Shown piece after piece: positions 26,571 to 36,264 of a stretch of 64,000 bases of DNA. How positions within the stretch are numbered: position 1 is the stretch's first letter; each line of letters starts with the position of its first letter. Source of the stretch: Gemmatimonadota bacterium (GTDB lineage: Bacteria; Gemmatimonadota; Gemmatimonadetes; Gemmatimonadales; GWC2-71-9); the NCBI GenBank assembly GCA_027294455.1, contig JAPULZ010000035.1, positions 1 through 64,000 of the forward strand, written 5' to 3'. The position numbers and the translations under genes are program-made. The notes beneath the pieces were generated by a model. It searched no databases. It was given only the letters and a program-made list of their open reading frames with translations, and was not told the DNA's origin.

Positions 26571-29207
26571 GTGAAATTCCATCGTCTACCGACTCGATTG
26601 GTCATTGCCATCCTCGCCTTGGTACTCGTGTTGCCTGCGCGGGCGGCGAGCCAGCAGATCCCAACACCGGAGGAGTTCTTTGGTTTCCAGATGGGAGCCG
26701 ACCGGAAGCTCGCGCGCTGGGACAAGCTGGTGGAGTACTACAACCTGTTGGGCGAACTGAGCCCGCGCCTACAGGTCGTGAACATGGGGCCGTCGACTCT
26801 GGGCAACCCTTTTCTCGCCCTGTATATCTCCTCGCCCGACAACCTCGCGAGACTCGAAGAGCTGCGGCAGATCAACGCGACGCTGAGCGATCCGCGTGGC
26901 GTGCCGGCGATCGAAATCGAGCGGGCCATCGCCGAGGGGAAGGCGGTGGTCGTGCAGTCGATGGGCCTCCACTCCACGGAGGTGGGGTCGTCGCAGATGG
27001 CTGCCGAGCTGACGTACGACCTCGTGACGCGTACAGACCCGGAGATCCTCCGCATCCTCGAGAACACCATCGCGATCATGATCCCCAGTTTCAATCCGGA
27101 TGGGGAGATCATGGTCACCGATTGGTACAGCGAAACGGTGGGCACGGCATACGAAGGCGTGGGCCTGCCGTCGCTGTATCATCACTACATCGGCCACGAC
27201 AACAACCGCGACGCATTCATGACGAACACGGTGGAGTCCCAGTACGGGGCCAAGATCTTGTTCCGGGATTGGATTCCCCAGGCTTACATCGACCATCACC
27301 AGATGGGGGCGTACGGCGCGCGGATCTACGTCCCGCCCTACGCGGAGCCGATCCGGCCCGCCGCGGATCCGTTGGTGTGGCGGGAGATGAGCTGGTACGG
27401 CGCCCATATCGCCTACAAGGAAGAAGAGGCGGGGCGGCAGGGGGTCGTGAACGCCGCGATCTATTCGGGTTGGGGGCACTTCGGATTTCATTGGATCACC
27501 CCGTTCCACAACATCGCGGGGATGCTCACCGAATCGGCGAGCGCGCGGCTGGCAACACCGCTCTTCCTGCATCCCGACCAGCTGGAGGGTTCGCGTCGGG
27601 GCATGCCCGAGTACGAACAGCAGACAACGTTTCCCAATCCCTGGCCCGGTGGGTGGTGGCGGGTGCGAGACATCGTCGAGCAGCAAGAAATCGCTGCCAT
27701 TGCCGCCCTCGACATGGCCGCCCGCAACCGGGAGACGGTGCTGCGCAACGCCTATCTGAAGGCCACGCGCCAGACGCAGCGGGGGGCCGAGGGGGACACA
27801 GCCGCCTTCCTCATCCCGGCCGAGCAACACGACGCGCTCACGGCCCAGAAGATGGTGAACAAGCTCCTGGGGCAGGGGATCGAGGTGCACCAGGCGGCCG
27901 GCGACTTCACGCACGAGGGGCGGGTCTACGGCGCGGGCACGTTCGTCGTCTCCATGGCGCAGCCTAAAATGGGTTTGATCCGCTGGCTCCTGGGCCGGAC
28001 CTTTTACCCCGATAATTCCTACACCCGCGACCGGGACGACAATCCCATCCGCCCTTACGACATGTCGACGGACAACATGGCGGAGTTCATGGGCGTCCGG
28101 GTCGATGCGGCCGGCACCGTGCCGGCCACTGACCTCACGACCCTCACTGCGCTCATCGAACCCCGGGGCACCGTGACGGCGGGTCGGTTTGGATACGTGC
28201 TGGACGGCCGGCTCAATGACAGCTTCAAGGCCGTGAATTTTCTGCTGGACCGCAACGTGGGCGTCCGCCGAGTGGATCGTGCGACGGGCGATGCGGCTCG
28301 TCCGGGCGACTTTGTCGTGTCGACCGGAGCACCGGAGGCGACGCTCACCGAGGTGGCCGAGGCCACGGGAGTCGATTTCTCCGCACTCGAGGTGGACGTG
28401 TCGGGTAGCAGTCACACGCTGACGAGATCCAGAATCGGCATGTACCAACGCTACTTCGGCGGCAACATGGACGAGGGGTGGACGCGCCTCGTGCTGGAGA
28501 ATTTCGGCTTCCCCTACGCGACGCTCATGGATGCCGAAATCAAGGCGGGGGACTTGAACGACAAGTTCGACGTCATCATCCTGCCGGCCGACGGTGTGGC
28601 ACGGATGACGGGAGAAGAGAGCGGCGGCGGCCGGGGTGGCCGGGCGGACGCGTATCCCCCGGAATACCGCAGTGGGTTCGGACAGGAGGGCGTCGACGCC
28701 CTCGAGGCGTTCGTCAAAGCGGGCGGCACGCTGCTCACGTTTGCCGAGGCCGGAAACCTCCCCATCGAGAAGTTCGGTCTGCCGGTCCGCAACGTCGTGG
28801 CCGGGTTGTCGTCCACGGAGTTCTGGTCGCCGGGGTCCACGTTGCGAGTTCATGTCGACAACACCAACCCCGTCGCGTACGGCATGCCGAAGAACGCCCT
28901 CGCCACGTTCCTCGGCAACAACCAGGTGTATCAGGTCGTGGCCACGGAGAGGAACGAGCGGGTCGCGCGGGTGGTGACGTTCGTCGAACGTGAAATTCTC
29001 CAGAGCGGCTGGTTGCTGGGCGAGGACGTCATCGCCGAGAAGGCGGCGGTGGTTTCCGTAAAGCACGGGGAGGGCAGGGTGGTGCTCATCGGCTTCCGGG
29101 CGCAACATCGGATGCAGACCCACGGGACGTTCAAACTGGTGTTCAACGCACTGGTGGGCGGCCAACCCGATCCGGACGACATCGCGGCCGGAGGGAGTAT
29201 CGAATAG
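26571..29207 (+). CDS. Secreted M14 zinc carboxypeptidase, multidomain
   Basis: Start placed at a GTG with GGAGGG five bases upstream, directly before a signal peptide (LVIAILALVLVLPARAASQ). Earlier ATGs would give an unlikely long N-terminus. Zinc ligands are the HxxE of GLHSTEVGS and the His of DHHQMG; the catalytic Glu is probably in LTESAS. After the roughly 350-residue catalytic domain comes a long region ending in a glutamine-amidotransferase-like fold (DVIILPADGVARM, GGTLLTFAEAG). This layout is common in Gemmatimonadota and Bacteroidota and probably serves extracellular peptide use. Confidence 0.85.
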   Translation: MKFHRLPTRLVIAILALVLVLPARAASQQIPTPEEFFGFQMGADRKLARWDKLVEYYNLLGELSPRLQVVNMGPSTLGNPFLALYISSPDNLARLEELRQINATLSDPRGVPAIEIERAIAEGKAVVVQSMGLHSTEVGSSQMAAELTYDLVTRTDPEILRILENTIAIMIPSFNPDGEIMVTDWYSETVGTAYEGVGLPSLYHHYIGHDNNRDAFMTNTVESQYGAKILFRDWIPQAYIDHHQMGAYGARIYVPPYAEPIRPAADPLVWREMSWYGAHIAYKEEEAGRQGVVNAAIYSGWGHFGFHWITPFHNIAGMLTESASARLATPLFLHPDQLEGSRRGMPEYEQQTTFPNPWPGGWWRVRDIVEQQEIAAIAALDMAARNRETVLRNAYLKATRQTQRGAEGDTAAFLIPAEQHDALTAQKMVNKLLGQGIEVHQAAGDFTHEGRVYGAGTFVVSMAQPKMGLIRWLLGRTFYPDNSYTRDRDDNPIRPYDMSTDNMAEFMGVRVDAAGTVPATDLTTLTALIEPRGTVTAGRFGYVLDGRLNDSFKAVNFLLDRNVGVRRVDRATGDAARPGDFVVSTGAPEATLTEVAEATGVDFSALEVDVSGSSHTLTRSRIGMYQRYFGGNMDEGWTRLVLENFGFPYATLMDAEIKAGDLNDKFDVIILPADGVARMTGEESGGGRGGRADAYPPEYRSGFGQEGVDALEAFVKAGGTLLTFAEAGNLPIEKFGLPVRNVVAGLSSTEFWSPGSTLRVHVDNTNPVAYGMPKNALATFLGNNQVYQVVATERNERVARVVTFVEREILQSGWLLGEDVIAEKAAVVSVKHGEGRVVLIGFRAQHRMQTHGTFKLVFNALVGGQPDPDDIAAGGSIE

Positions 29208-29238
29208 GACGCCATAGGACGACCGGCGAGGCGACGAC

Positions 29239-30621
29239 GTGACAGATGTCATCGAGCGGCTGAGATCCGAGCTACGCGGTCGGTACGCCGTCTTGGAAGA
29301 GCTGGGGGCCGGGGGCATGGCCACGGTCTATCTGGCGGAGGATGTCAAGCACCGCCGCAAGGTGGCGGTGAAAGTGCTTCGACCCGAGCTGACGGCCGCG
29401 GTCGGGGCCGAACGATTCCTCAAGGAAATCGAGATCGCCGCCGGATTGCGCCATCCCCACATCCTCCCACTCCACGATTCGGGGCAGGCGGGCGAGTTTC
29501 TCTACTATGTGATGCCCTTCGTGGAAGGCGAGTCGTTGCGCGATCGCTTGAACCGCGAAAAGCAGCTCGCCATCGACGAGGCGGTACGCATCGCCCGTGA
29601 AGTGGCCGAGGCCCTGTCCTACGCCCATGCCCATGGGGTGATCCACCGCGATATCAAGCCCGCCAACATCATGCTCGAATCCGGCCACGCCGTCGTGGCC
29701 GACTTCGGCATCGCGTTCTCCGTCGAACAACTCGACTCCGGCCGGCTGACCGACTCGGGCCTCTCGCCAGGCACCCCATTGTACATGAGCCCGGAACAGG
29801 CAGGCGGTGAACGGCACCTCGACGCCCGCAGCGACATCTATTCCGTCGGGTGCGTGCTCTACGAGATGCTCAGCGGCGATCCCCCGTTTACGGCAGCCAC
29901 GGTCCAGGCGATCATCGCCCGCAAGATGGTCGAGAGTGTTCCGAGCCTTCAAGTCGTTCGGGACACCATTCCCGACGCGCTGCAACGCATCACGTTGAAG
30001 GCGCTGGCGCGTACACCAGCGGACCGTTTCACCACGGCGGGTGAGCTTGCGTCGGCTCTCGCAACGGTGGAGGCCCAGGCGTCGGGGGCGCTGTTCGGGC
30101 TCGGAGGTCTCGCAGAACGGCAGTCCGGTAGCGTACCGGACGCGGCGGCCGTCAAACGGTCCGCGGCGGGAACCCCCAATGGCCGCGGTGGTCGCATGAA
30201 GCAGGTGGCCGGTTACGGGTTGGCCGGACTCCTGTTCCTCACCGTCGTCGGCTTTCTCAACACGCGGGTGGTCGACATCAAGCTCGGTGTTCCGGTCCAG
30301 TACACGCCGTCGCGCATCGACTTCCCCATCGTCGGCTTGCAGGCACTCGTGCCGCTCATCTTCTACAGTTTGGGTGTGGGGTTTACGCTTCATCGATTGC
30401 AGGGCGATGACTTCCAGAGCTTCTGGCACTGGTCGGTGCCTTTTCGCGCTCAGGCGCGGGTTCCAATCGGGCGGGTGTTTCGATTTCGTGGGGGAGTGAA
30501 ACTTGATATCTATCCGCCGTTCGACACCGGCGATTTTGCGCCGCTGATTGTCAACGTGTCCACCGACAAGGCGGAGGCCGTGCTTGGGCTGTTCATAGGA
30601 TTCGATCTCGAGCTGTTCTGA
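29239..30621 (+). CDS. Membrane Ser/Thr protein kinase (PknB-like)
   Basis: GTG start. Kinase domain at residues 16-275: GAGGMATVYLAED loop, VAVKVL with Lys45, HRDIKPANIM catalytic loop, DFGIA, then SPEQ and DIYSVGCVLYEML. All catalytic residues are present. After a proline/glycine linker a membrane span (AGYGLAGLLFLTVVGFLN) and a second hydrophobic stretch (LQALVPLIFYSLGVGFTLH) follow. The C-terminus is a short beta-rich tail ending LGLFIGFDLELF. Most relatives carry TPR or PASTA sensors, so this end is unusual. It lies 31 bases after the M14 gene. Confidence 0.85.
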   Translation: MTDVIERLRSELRGRYAVLEELGAGGMATVYLAEDVKHRRKVAVKVLRPELTAAVGAERFLKEIEIAAGLRHPHILPLHDSGQAGEFLYYVMPFVEGESLRDRLNREKQLAIDEAVRIAREVAEALSYAHAHGVIHRDIKPANIMLESGHAVVADFGIAFSVEQLDSGRLTDSGLSPGTPLYMSPEQAGGERHLDARSDIYSVGCVLYEMLSGDPPFTAATVQAIIARKMVESVPSLQVVRDTIPDALQRITLKALARTPADRFTTAGELASALATVEAQASGALFGLGGLAERQSGSVPDAAAVKRSAAGTPNGRGGRMKQVAGYGLAGLLFLTVVGFLNTRVVDIKLGVPVQYTPSRIDFPIVGLQALVPLIFYSLGVGFTLHRLQGDDFQSFWHWSVPFRAQARVPIGRVFRFRGGVKLDIYPPFDTGDFAPLIVNVSTDKAEAVLGLFIGFDLELF

Positions 30622-30790
30622 GTTCTGGCTGAACCGAGTGATAGCGGTTTCGGCCCCGTTCCTCGTTCTCCTCAGAGAACTCTTCTTCTTTGAGTCGGAA
30701 TTGCTCGGCGAGGGCGGGGTCGTCCTCGATCTCGAGTACGGAGCGACGCCGCTTCAGGAGTATGAGATTTCGCCGCAGCCGGCAAATAAT

Positions 30791-30840
30791 TGATTGCGAT
30801 TGCATATTTGAGATGGCAGATTGGTGATTCACGATTCAGA
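30791..30840. repeat. Short GATT-type intergenic repeat tract
   Basis: Five GATT(G/C) units at 30792, 30798, 30819, 30826 and 30833 in an AT-rich patch just before the DinB ribosome site. The rest of the 240-base gap behind the kinase holds only a dubious minus-strand frame. It may be a degenerate tandem repeat or promoter DNA. Confidence 0.35.
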
Positions 30841-30859
30841 CGAGAAACGAGGAGACCTC

Positions 30860-31450
30860 ATGGATACCCTGGAGATGATTCGGAAGATCGCCTTTACCGG
30901 CCTGACCGTGGCAGCTTCGGCTCTGGTCCCGTGGCATTCGGCCGTCGCTCAGGACCAGTCCGGCGGGGTGAGCGTCAAGGAGCAGTACGTTGCCGATATC
31001 GAGACTCTCGAGTCGAAGTTTCTGGATCTGGCCGATGCCATGAGCGCTGAGCAATACTCGTGGCGGCCGATGGAAGGCGTGCGATCGGTGAGCGAAGTGT
31101 TCATGCTCATCGTCGCCGAGAATTACGTGGTGCCGAGCGCGTGGGACGCTGTACCGCCGGAGGGCATGGAGGTTGGGCCGGAGCTGTACGGGTCCCTCCC
31201 CGAAGTGACCGACAAGGCCGAGGTGCTCGACTACCTACGCAAGTCCTTCGTGTACTACAAGAGCGCGGTCGGCGAGCTGTCGGACGAGAAGCTGCACTCC
31301 AGCATTCAATTTTTCGGGGGTGAGCGGTCGGTGAATGATGCGATCTATCTCATCGCGACCGACATGCACGAACACTTGGGCCAGGCTATCGCGTATGCTC
31401 GCGTCAACCACGTCGTGCCGCCGTGGACCGCGCGCAGCGGAGGGAACTAA
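30860..31450 (+). CDS. Secreted DinB-fold protein
   Basis: GAGGAG precedes the ATG. A signal peptide (AFTGLTVAASALVPWHSAVAQ) is followed by the DinB/YfiT four-helix bundle: FLDLADAMSAEQYSWRPMEGVRSVSEVFMLIVAENY, then DMHEHLGQAIAYARVNHVVPPW. The motifs RSVSEVFMLI and the closing HEHLGQ with the C-terminal PPW are typical. The usual first metal His (HIxxxN) is replaced here by Leu/Ala (MLIVAEN), so only His in DMHEHLG and a later one remain; metal binding is uncertain. The biochemical role is unknown. Confidence 0.75.
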   Translation: MDTLEMIRKIAFTGLTVAASALVPWHSAVAQDQSGGVSVKEQYVADIETLESKFLDLADAMSAEQYSWRPMEGVRSVSEVFMLIVAENYVVPSAWDAVPPEGMEVGPELYGSLPEVTDKAEVLDYLRKSFVYYKSAVGELSDEKLHSSIQFFGGERSVNDAIYLIATDMHEHLGQAIAYARVNHVVPPWTARSGGN

Positions 31451-31475
31451 GAGCGGCTGATTCTCCTCGGCTGGG

Positions 31476-32630
31476 TTAGCCGGGCCTGCCTATTCGATGC
31501 TCGCCGGATAGTGTAGCCAGCGGGGCGGGGCGACCGAAGTGATATCCCTGAGCCAAGTCGAAGCCGAGGGCGCGACATGCCTCGGCTTCTTCTGCATTCT
31601 CCACGCCCTCGACCACGGTGGTGATGTCCATGTCCTCCATCATCTTGACGAGACTGTGGATCATGTCGCGGCGTTTCTCCGACGCCAGATGGAGGTCCCG
31701 GGCGAAACGGATGTCGAACTTTACGTAGTCAGGAGAGACCTCGCACAGCTCCTCCAGCCGCGCCTGCCCCGTTCCAAAATCATCGAAGGCCTGTTGCACC
31801 TTGAGTTCGTTGAGCTGCTCGCGCAGTGCTCGGAACGTCTTTATGTCGGTGACCGAGGATTCGTGGATCTCGAGCACGATGGGCAGGGAGGCCTCGAGGC
31901 GCCGGAACGCCCGGAGGGAGTCGAGCAGCGTCTCCCAGTCGTCCATTTCGGCGGGGTGGGTGTTCACGAACAGGGCGGGCCGCTCCACCGCCGGGGACGG
32001 AGGGAGGTTCGCGGCCGCCAAGAGCTGTCGCTGCCGGAAGACAGCGCTCAGTTCTGCCGCCAATCCCAGGCCCTCGGCGGCCGCGAACAGTTCTCCCGGG
32101 GATGACGGCGCACCATCCAGGTCCCCTCGTCCCAAGCCTTCGTATGCCACGATGGCGCCGTCGGAGAATCGGATCAGGGGCTGAAACTCGACCCGCACGG
32201 CCCCCGTCTCCAGGAGGCGGACGAGGTCCTTGACCTGCTGGATCTTCTTGGGCCCGGGGCCTGCCTCGACCCCGAGGCGAAACGGCATGGTCTTGGACAT
32301 GGGGCTCTGGGATCGTTCGGACTTGATCTGGAACTGCTGGTCGCCGAAGTGCACCACGTCGCCGTCGGTGAGGGCCTTCTCGGTGACGCGCTCGCCGTTG
32401 ATGAACGTCCCGTTCGTCGAGCCCAGGTCCCGGATGACGAGGACGCTGTCCTGGAGGACCACCTCGGCGTGCCGCGAGGAAACGCGGTCGGAGTCGAGAC
32501 GGAGGTCGGCGTCGGCGGCCCGGCCTATGGTGAAGGGGAGCGGCCGGAGGATGATCCGGGAGGCGCCACCACCCTCTTCGATCTGGCCCCGCAGGTACCA
32601 TTTGACGCCGTTTTGCGGCATATCTGCCAT
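31476..32630 (-). CDS. FHA-EAL protein, probable c-di-GMP phosphodiesterase
   Basis: Start taken at the ATG opening MADMPQNGVKWYL; longer frames run into non-coding sequence. Residues 22-95 form an FHA domain (IGRAADADLRL, SSRHAEVV, GSTNGTFINGE), which binds phosphothreonine. The C-terminal 240 residues form an EAL domain with the key positions: EGLGR for ExLxR, NTHP, LEIHES, DDFGTG, VKFD, VVEGVEN and AQGYHFGRP. The enzyme looks catalytically complete and has no GGDEF or membrane span. The FHA module suggests control by a Ser/Thr kinase, and one lies two genes away. Confidence 0.82.
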   Translation of the reverse strand: MADMPQNGVKWYLRGQIEEGGGASRIILRPLPFTIGRAADADLRLDSDRVSSRHAEVVLQDSVLVIRDLGSTNGTFINGERVTEKALTDGDVVHFGDQQFQIKSERSQSPMSKTMPFRLGVEAGPGPKKIQQVKDLVRLLETGAVRVEFQPLIRFSDGAIVAYEGLGRGDLDGAPSSPGELFAAAEGLGLAAELSAVFRQRQLLAAANLPPSPAVERPALFVNTHPAEMDDWETLLDSLRAFRRLEASLPIVLEIHESSVTDIKTFRALREQLNELKVQQAFDDFGTGQARLEELCEVSPDYVKFDIRFARDLHLASEKRRDMIHSLVKMMEDMDITTVVEGVENAEEAEACRALGFDLAQGYHFGRPAPLATLSGEHRIGRPG

Positions 32631-32807
32631 TGCTTGCTGCCCCTGGGATGTCTTGTTCTTCCCGATCTGAAACCCCGTCTGGAGGCATAGTGCGGCTCGG
32701 GGAGCCCATTCTCTGTGACGCCCGCCCCATTTCGGGCAGATGCCCGTTCTGGCATCTGGGCGGACCGGACGCCATTTTGCTCCCCTACCGCCGCAAAGGT
32801 GTGCGCC

Positions 32808-33287
32808 ATGGCATTCAGCATCGTGTGGAAGGTCGTTTTTCCGGTCATCGTGGCGGTCGGCTGCGGTGGGGGAGGCTCGGGGTCTCCCGCACCCGCCACG
32901 CCTCCTGCTCCTGTCCCCGGGTCGATGAACCTGGCCGCGCTGGTGGAGAACCAGAACGACTTCCCGGCCGTCATCTACGCCTATCGAGGTGGTCGCTGGA
33001 CGCGGCTGGGGCTGGTGGAGGCCGACCGGACCCGCCGGTTGCGTTTCACCTGGGACCGGGCCGAGGTGCGGTTCGTCATCGAGCTGCAGGGCAACGATGA
33101 CCTCACAGACATCCGTGCCGAGGAAGACATGCGCAAGACGTTTGCCGCCGACGTCCACGGCACCGTGCCCTGCCATCTCACGGCGCGGACCGCCGTCGAG
33201 GCCAATTTGACCCTGATGCTCACCGTGGATCGCGGGCTGGCCAAGAACCGGGGGGCGGGGCGGTGCCAGCGGCGGGCGGGGAATTGA
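32808..33287 (+). CDS. Small lipoprotein, paralogue of the one near 61 kb
   Basis: Start set at the ATG with AAAGGT upstream. The signal ends FPVIVAVGC, so the protein is lipidated. A short Pro/Ala/Ser linker leads to a roughly 80-residue beta domain: ALVENQNDFPAVIYAYRGGR, LGLVEADRTRRLRFTWDRAEVRFVIEL. The same pattern recurs in the lipoprotein at 60779-61168. No known family was recognised. It is divergent from the FHA-EAL gene with a shared 177-base promoter region. Confidence 0.7.
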   Translation: MAFSIVWKVVFPVIVAVGCGGGGSGSPAPATPPAPVPGSMNLAALVENQNDFPAVIYAYRGGRWTRLGLVEADRTRRLRFTWDRAEVRFVIELQGNDDLTDIRAEEDMRKTFAADVHGTVPCHLTARTAVEANLTLMLTVDRGLAKNRGAGRCQRRAGN

Positions 33288-33474
33288 CCCCGCGGGGCGA
33301 CCCTTCGCGTCGCTCCAACTTGCGGCATGCTGCGAAATGCCGATGATGTAGATTGTGCCGTGTGGCTCAGCTAGGTCCGATCTCTTCCCCGTGGGTCGCG
33401 GGTTGACTGCGGCTCACACCGTTTTGACATCGACTCATTCCTATCCAGGAACGCGCGCGTTAGTACGGCCCGGA

Positions 33475-36207
33475 ATGCACAGTTGGATCCGGGTGGTGCC
33501 CAGGCTGGTGGTCCTCGCCCTGGCTTTCGTGCAACCGGCTAAGGCGCAGGACTCCGGCGACGGGGGTACCCGGTCGAACCCACCTGCCCGGGCGGTGGCG
33601 CGGTCGGGGGACATCCGGATCGACGGGCGCTTGGACGAGTCGGCGTGGCGGTCCGCCCCGGCCGCGTCGGGATTCGTGCAGCGCGAACCCGTCGAAGGCG
33701 CCGTGGCCGAGGAGGATACAGAGGTCCGCGTGCTCTTCGATGCGAGCTCGGTCTACGTCGGCGCGCGCATGCACGACAGCCGGCCCGCGCAGATCGCCGA
33801 TCAGCTGGTCCGGCGCGACGGGCGGGGCCAATACGATTACTTCGAGGTGGCCTTCGATCCCAACCTGGACCGGCGCACGGGGTATTCGTTTCGGGTCAGC
33901 GCGGCGAACGTTCAGCGCGACGTCTATCTGTTCGAAGACAATGAAGACGACGAGGCGTGGGATGCCGTCTGGACATCGGCGGTGCAACGCGACTCCCTTG
34001 GATGGACCGTCGAGATGCGGATCCCCCTGTCGCAGATGCGATATAAGGCGTCGGACAGCATGCAGACGTGGGGCGTGAATTTCGTTCGCCGACGCCTGCA
34101 GACCAACGAGGAGACGCACTACGCGCTGATTTCCCAACTGCAGCAGGGAAGGGTCAGTCAGTTTGCGACGCTGGAGGGCATGCAGATCACGCGGGCGGCG
34201 CGGCTCCTCGAGTTCTTGCCGTACGCGCTCAGCTCCGCGTACACCGCTCCTTCGGTGCCGAGCGATCCGTTCTTCGATGGATCCGAACTGGATTCCCGCG
34301 TGGGCATCGATGTTCGCTATGGGATCGGCGCGCAGTTCACCCTCGATGCCACGATCAACCCGGATTTCGGGCAGGTCGAAGCCGATCCGGCCGTCATCAA
34401 TCTCACCGCGTTCGAGACCCGCTTCGATGAACGCCGTCCGTTCTTTGTCGAGGACGCGCAGATCTTCGACTTTTCGCTGTCGGCTGGCCAGGATCTGTAT
34501 TACAGTCGCCGCATCGGGCGTCCGCCCCATGGCCGTCCACCGTCCGGCTCGGAGTTCGCGACGATTCCCTCCGCGGCTACCATCGTCGGGGCCACCAAGC
34601 TCACCGGTAGGACCACGGGCGGCCTGTCGGTCGGCGGGCTCGTGGCCTTCACCCGGGAAGAATCGGGCAGGTCGGTTGACGAGGCGACGGGAGCCATCGA
34701 ATCGTTTCGCGTCGAGCCACGCACCGGCTACGGCGTCGCCCGGTTGCAGCAGGACTTCAATGACGGTACGTCCACCTTGGGAGCCATTGGTACCGTCCTC
34801 CGGCGGAATCTACCGGGCGACAACACGTTCGACTTTCTCCCGCGCACGGCGATCTCCGCCGCGATCGATTTCGAGTACGGGTGGTCGGACCGCGCCTGGG
34901 CGGTTTTCGGATACTTCTCGGCAAGCCGGGTCGAAGGCGACTCCACGGCCATGATCCGGATTCAACGCTCCAGCAATCACTTCTTTCAACGTCCCGATGC
35001 CCGGCGACTGCGGGTGGACTCCACGGCGACTTCCCTGACCGGGGTGGACTGGCGGCTGACCCTCGCTCGGCGGCGCGGCGAGCACTGGACGGGGTCGATC
35101 TGGCTGGCGGAAACGACCCCGCAGTTCGAGATCAACGATCTGGGATTCAGCCGCAGACAGGAAGCGCTGGACGGCGGGGCTCGGGTGGAATACCAGGAGA
35201 TTCGACCGGGGCCGCTGTTGCGTGGCTACAACGCCACGTTCTCGACTTTCCACAACTTCAGTCACGACGCCCTCGAAGATCCGTGGTCGTTCCGGTCGTG
35301 GCAGCGCGCGCACGTGTCGGGCTCGTTCAATCTGAGTACCGAGATCGAGCTGCTGAACTACTGGCAGATCGAGGCGGATCTCAGACTGCGTCCCCAGCAA
35401 ATGGACCGCACCGCCACGCGCGGCGGGCCCCTCATGATGGCACCCCGCTCCCAGAGTGTGGCTGTCGAGATCAAAACCGACCGTCGCAATCGCTTCAATG
35501 CCGGCTTCAGTGTGGATCACGAGTGGATTCAGTTGAATGGCGGATCCAGTTTGGAATTGGGCTTGGAGATGGAGTTTCGTCCGTCGCCGCTGGTGCAGTT
35601 GGAAGTGGAGCCCCAGTTCAGCATTAGCAGCACGGCGAGCCAGTATGTCGCGACGACCGCCGTGAATCCTTATTCCCCCACGTTTGGCTCGCGTTACCTC
35701 TTCGGTGACCTCGAGCGTCGAGAGCTGTCGCTGGAGACCCGGCTCGACGTCGTGTTCAGCCCGACGCTGAGCTTGCAAGTGTTCGCCCAGCCGTTGCTGT
35801 CATCGGGGGACTACGTCTCGTACAAGCAACTCCTCGCCCCGGAGACGTTCGACTTCGACGTGTTCGCGGAGGGCACGTACGAGCGAGCGGGCCAGGTGGA
35901 CGTGTGTGTTGGGGGACGGACCTGCGTCGAGAAGAACGGCCGCCGCCACATCGACTTCGACGGCGACGGTATCTCCGAGTACTCCTTCGACGACCGCGAT
36001 TTCAACGTGCGCTCGCTCATCGGCAACATCGTACTGCGTTGGGAATATCGCCCTGGTTCCACGGTGTTTCTCGTGTGGCAGCGCAGCCAGGAGGATGAGC
36101 AGGGCATCGGTGATTTCGAGTTCGGCCGCGATCTGCGGGCTTTGATCAACGCCCCCGCCCAGAATGCGTTCATGATCAAGGTTAACTACTGGTTCGCGAT
36201 GCCCTGA
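33475..36207 (+). CDS. CBM9/DUF5916 outer-membrane protein
   Basis: Start taken at the ATG directly before a signal peptide (VVPRLVVLALAFVQPAKAQ); its ribosome site is weak. Residues 40-230 form a CBM9-like domain (IRIDGRLDESAWRSA, RVLFDASSVYVGARMHDS, YFEVAFDPNLDRRTGYSF, WTVEMRIPLSQMRY). The rest is the DUF5916 barrel (NPDFGQVEADPAVINLTAFET, FDERRPFFVE, YYSRRIGR). About 910 residues, normal. These are outer-membrane proteins of unknown cargo. A second copy lies at 52.6 kb. Confidence 0.85.
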   Translation: MHSWIRVVPRLVVLALAFVQPAKAQDSGDGGTRSNPPARAVARSGDIRIDGRLDESAWRSAPAASGFVQREPVEGAVAEEDTEVRVLFDASSVYVGARMHDSRPAQIADQLVRRDGRGQYDYFEVAFDPNLDRRTGYSFRVSAANVQRDVYLFEDNEDDEAWDAVWTSAVQRDSLGWTVEMRIPLSQMRYKASDSMQTWGVNFVRRRLQTNEETHYALISQLQQGRVSQFATLEGMQITRAARLLEFLPYALSSAYTAPSVPSDPFFDGSELDSRVGIDVRYGIGAQFTLDATINPDFGQVEADPAVINLTAFETRFDERRPFFVEDAQIFDFSLSAGQDLYYSRRIGRPPHGRPPSGSEFATIPSAATIVGATKLTGRTTGGLSVGGLVAFTREESGRSVDEATGAIESFRVEPRTGYGVARLQQDFNDGTSTLGAIGTVLRRNLPGDNTFDFLPRTAISAAIDFEYGWSDRAWAVFGYFSASRVEGDSTAMIRIQRSSNHFFQRPDARRLRVDSTATSLTGVDWRLTLARRRGEHWTGSIWLAETTPQFEINDLGFSRRQEALDGGARVEYQEIRPGPLLRGYNATFSTFHNFSHDALEDPWSFRSWQRAHVSGSFNLSTEIELLNYWQIEADLRLRPQQMDRTATRGGPLMMAPRSQSVAVEIKTDRRNRFNAGFSVDHEWIQLNGGSSLELGLEMEFRPSPLVQLEVEPQFSISSTASQYVATTAVNPYSPTFGSRYLFGDLERRELSLETRLDVVFSPTLSLQVFAQPLLSSGDYVSYKQLLAPETFDFDVFAEGTYERAGQVDVCVGGRTCVEKNGRRHIDFDGDGISEYSFDDRDFNVRSLIGNIVLRWEYRPGSTVFLVWQRSQEDEQGIGDFEFGRDLRALINAPAQNAFMIKVNYWFAMP

Positions 36208-36264
36208 CCCTAATGGCTGACGGGTCGGAGGTGGACCCACACCCATCGCGTTGATGATATGAAT

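Noticed and set aside
26000-27967. 655-residue plus-strand frame across two genes
   Set aside because: It overlaps the DUF819 and M14 genes in another frame and is arginine- and glycine-rich; a shadow.
26769-29324. 851-residue open frame antisense to the M14 peptidase
   Set aside because: High-GC shadow: the plus-strand frame has a signal peptide, HxxE metal site and ribosome site, while the antisense product is His/Arg-rich without domains.
30593-30832. 79-residue minus-strand frame after the kinase
   Set aside because: Its start lies in the GATT repeat tract, with no ribosome site and no homology I could recognise; too weak to call.
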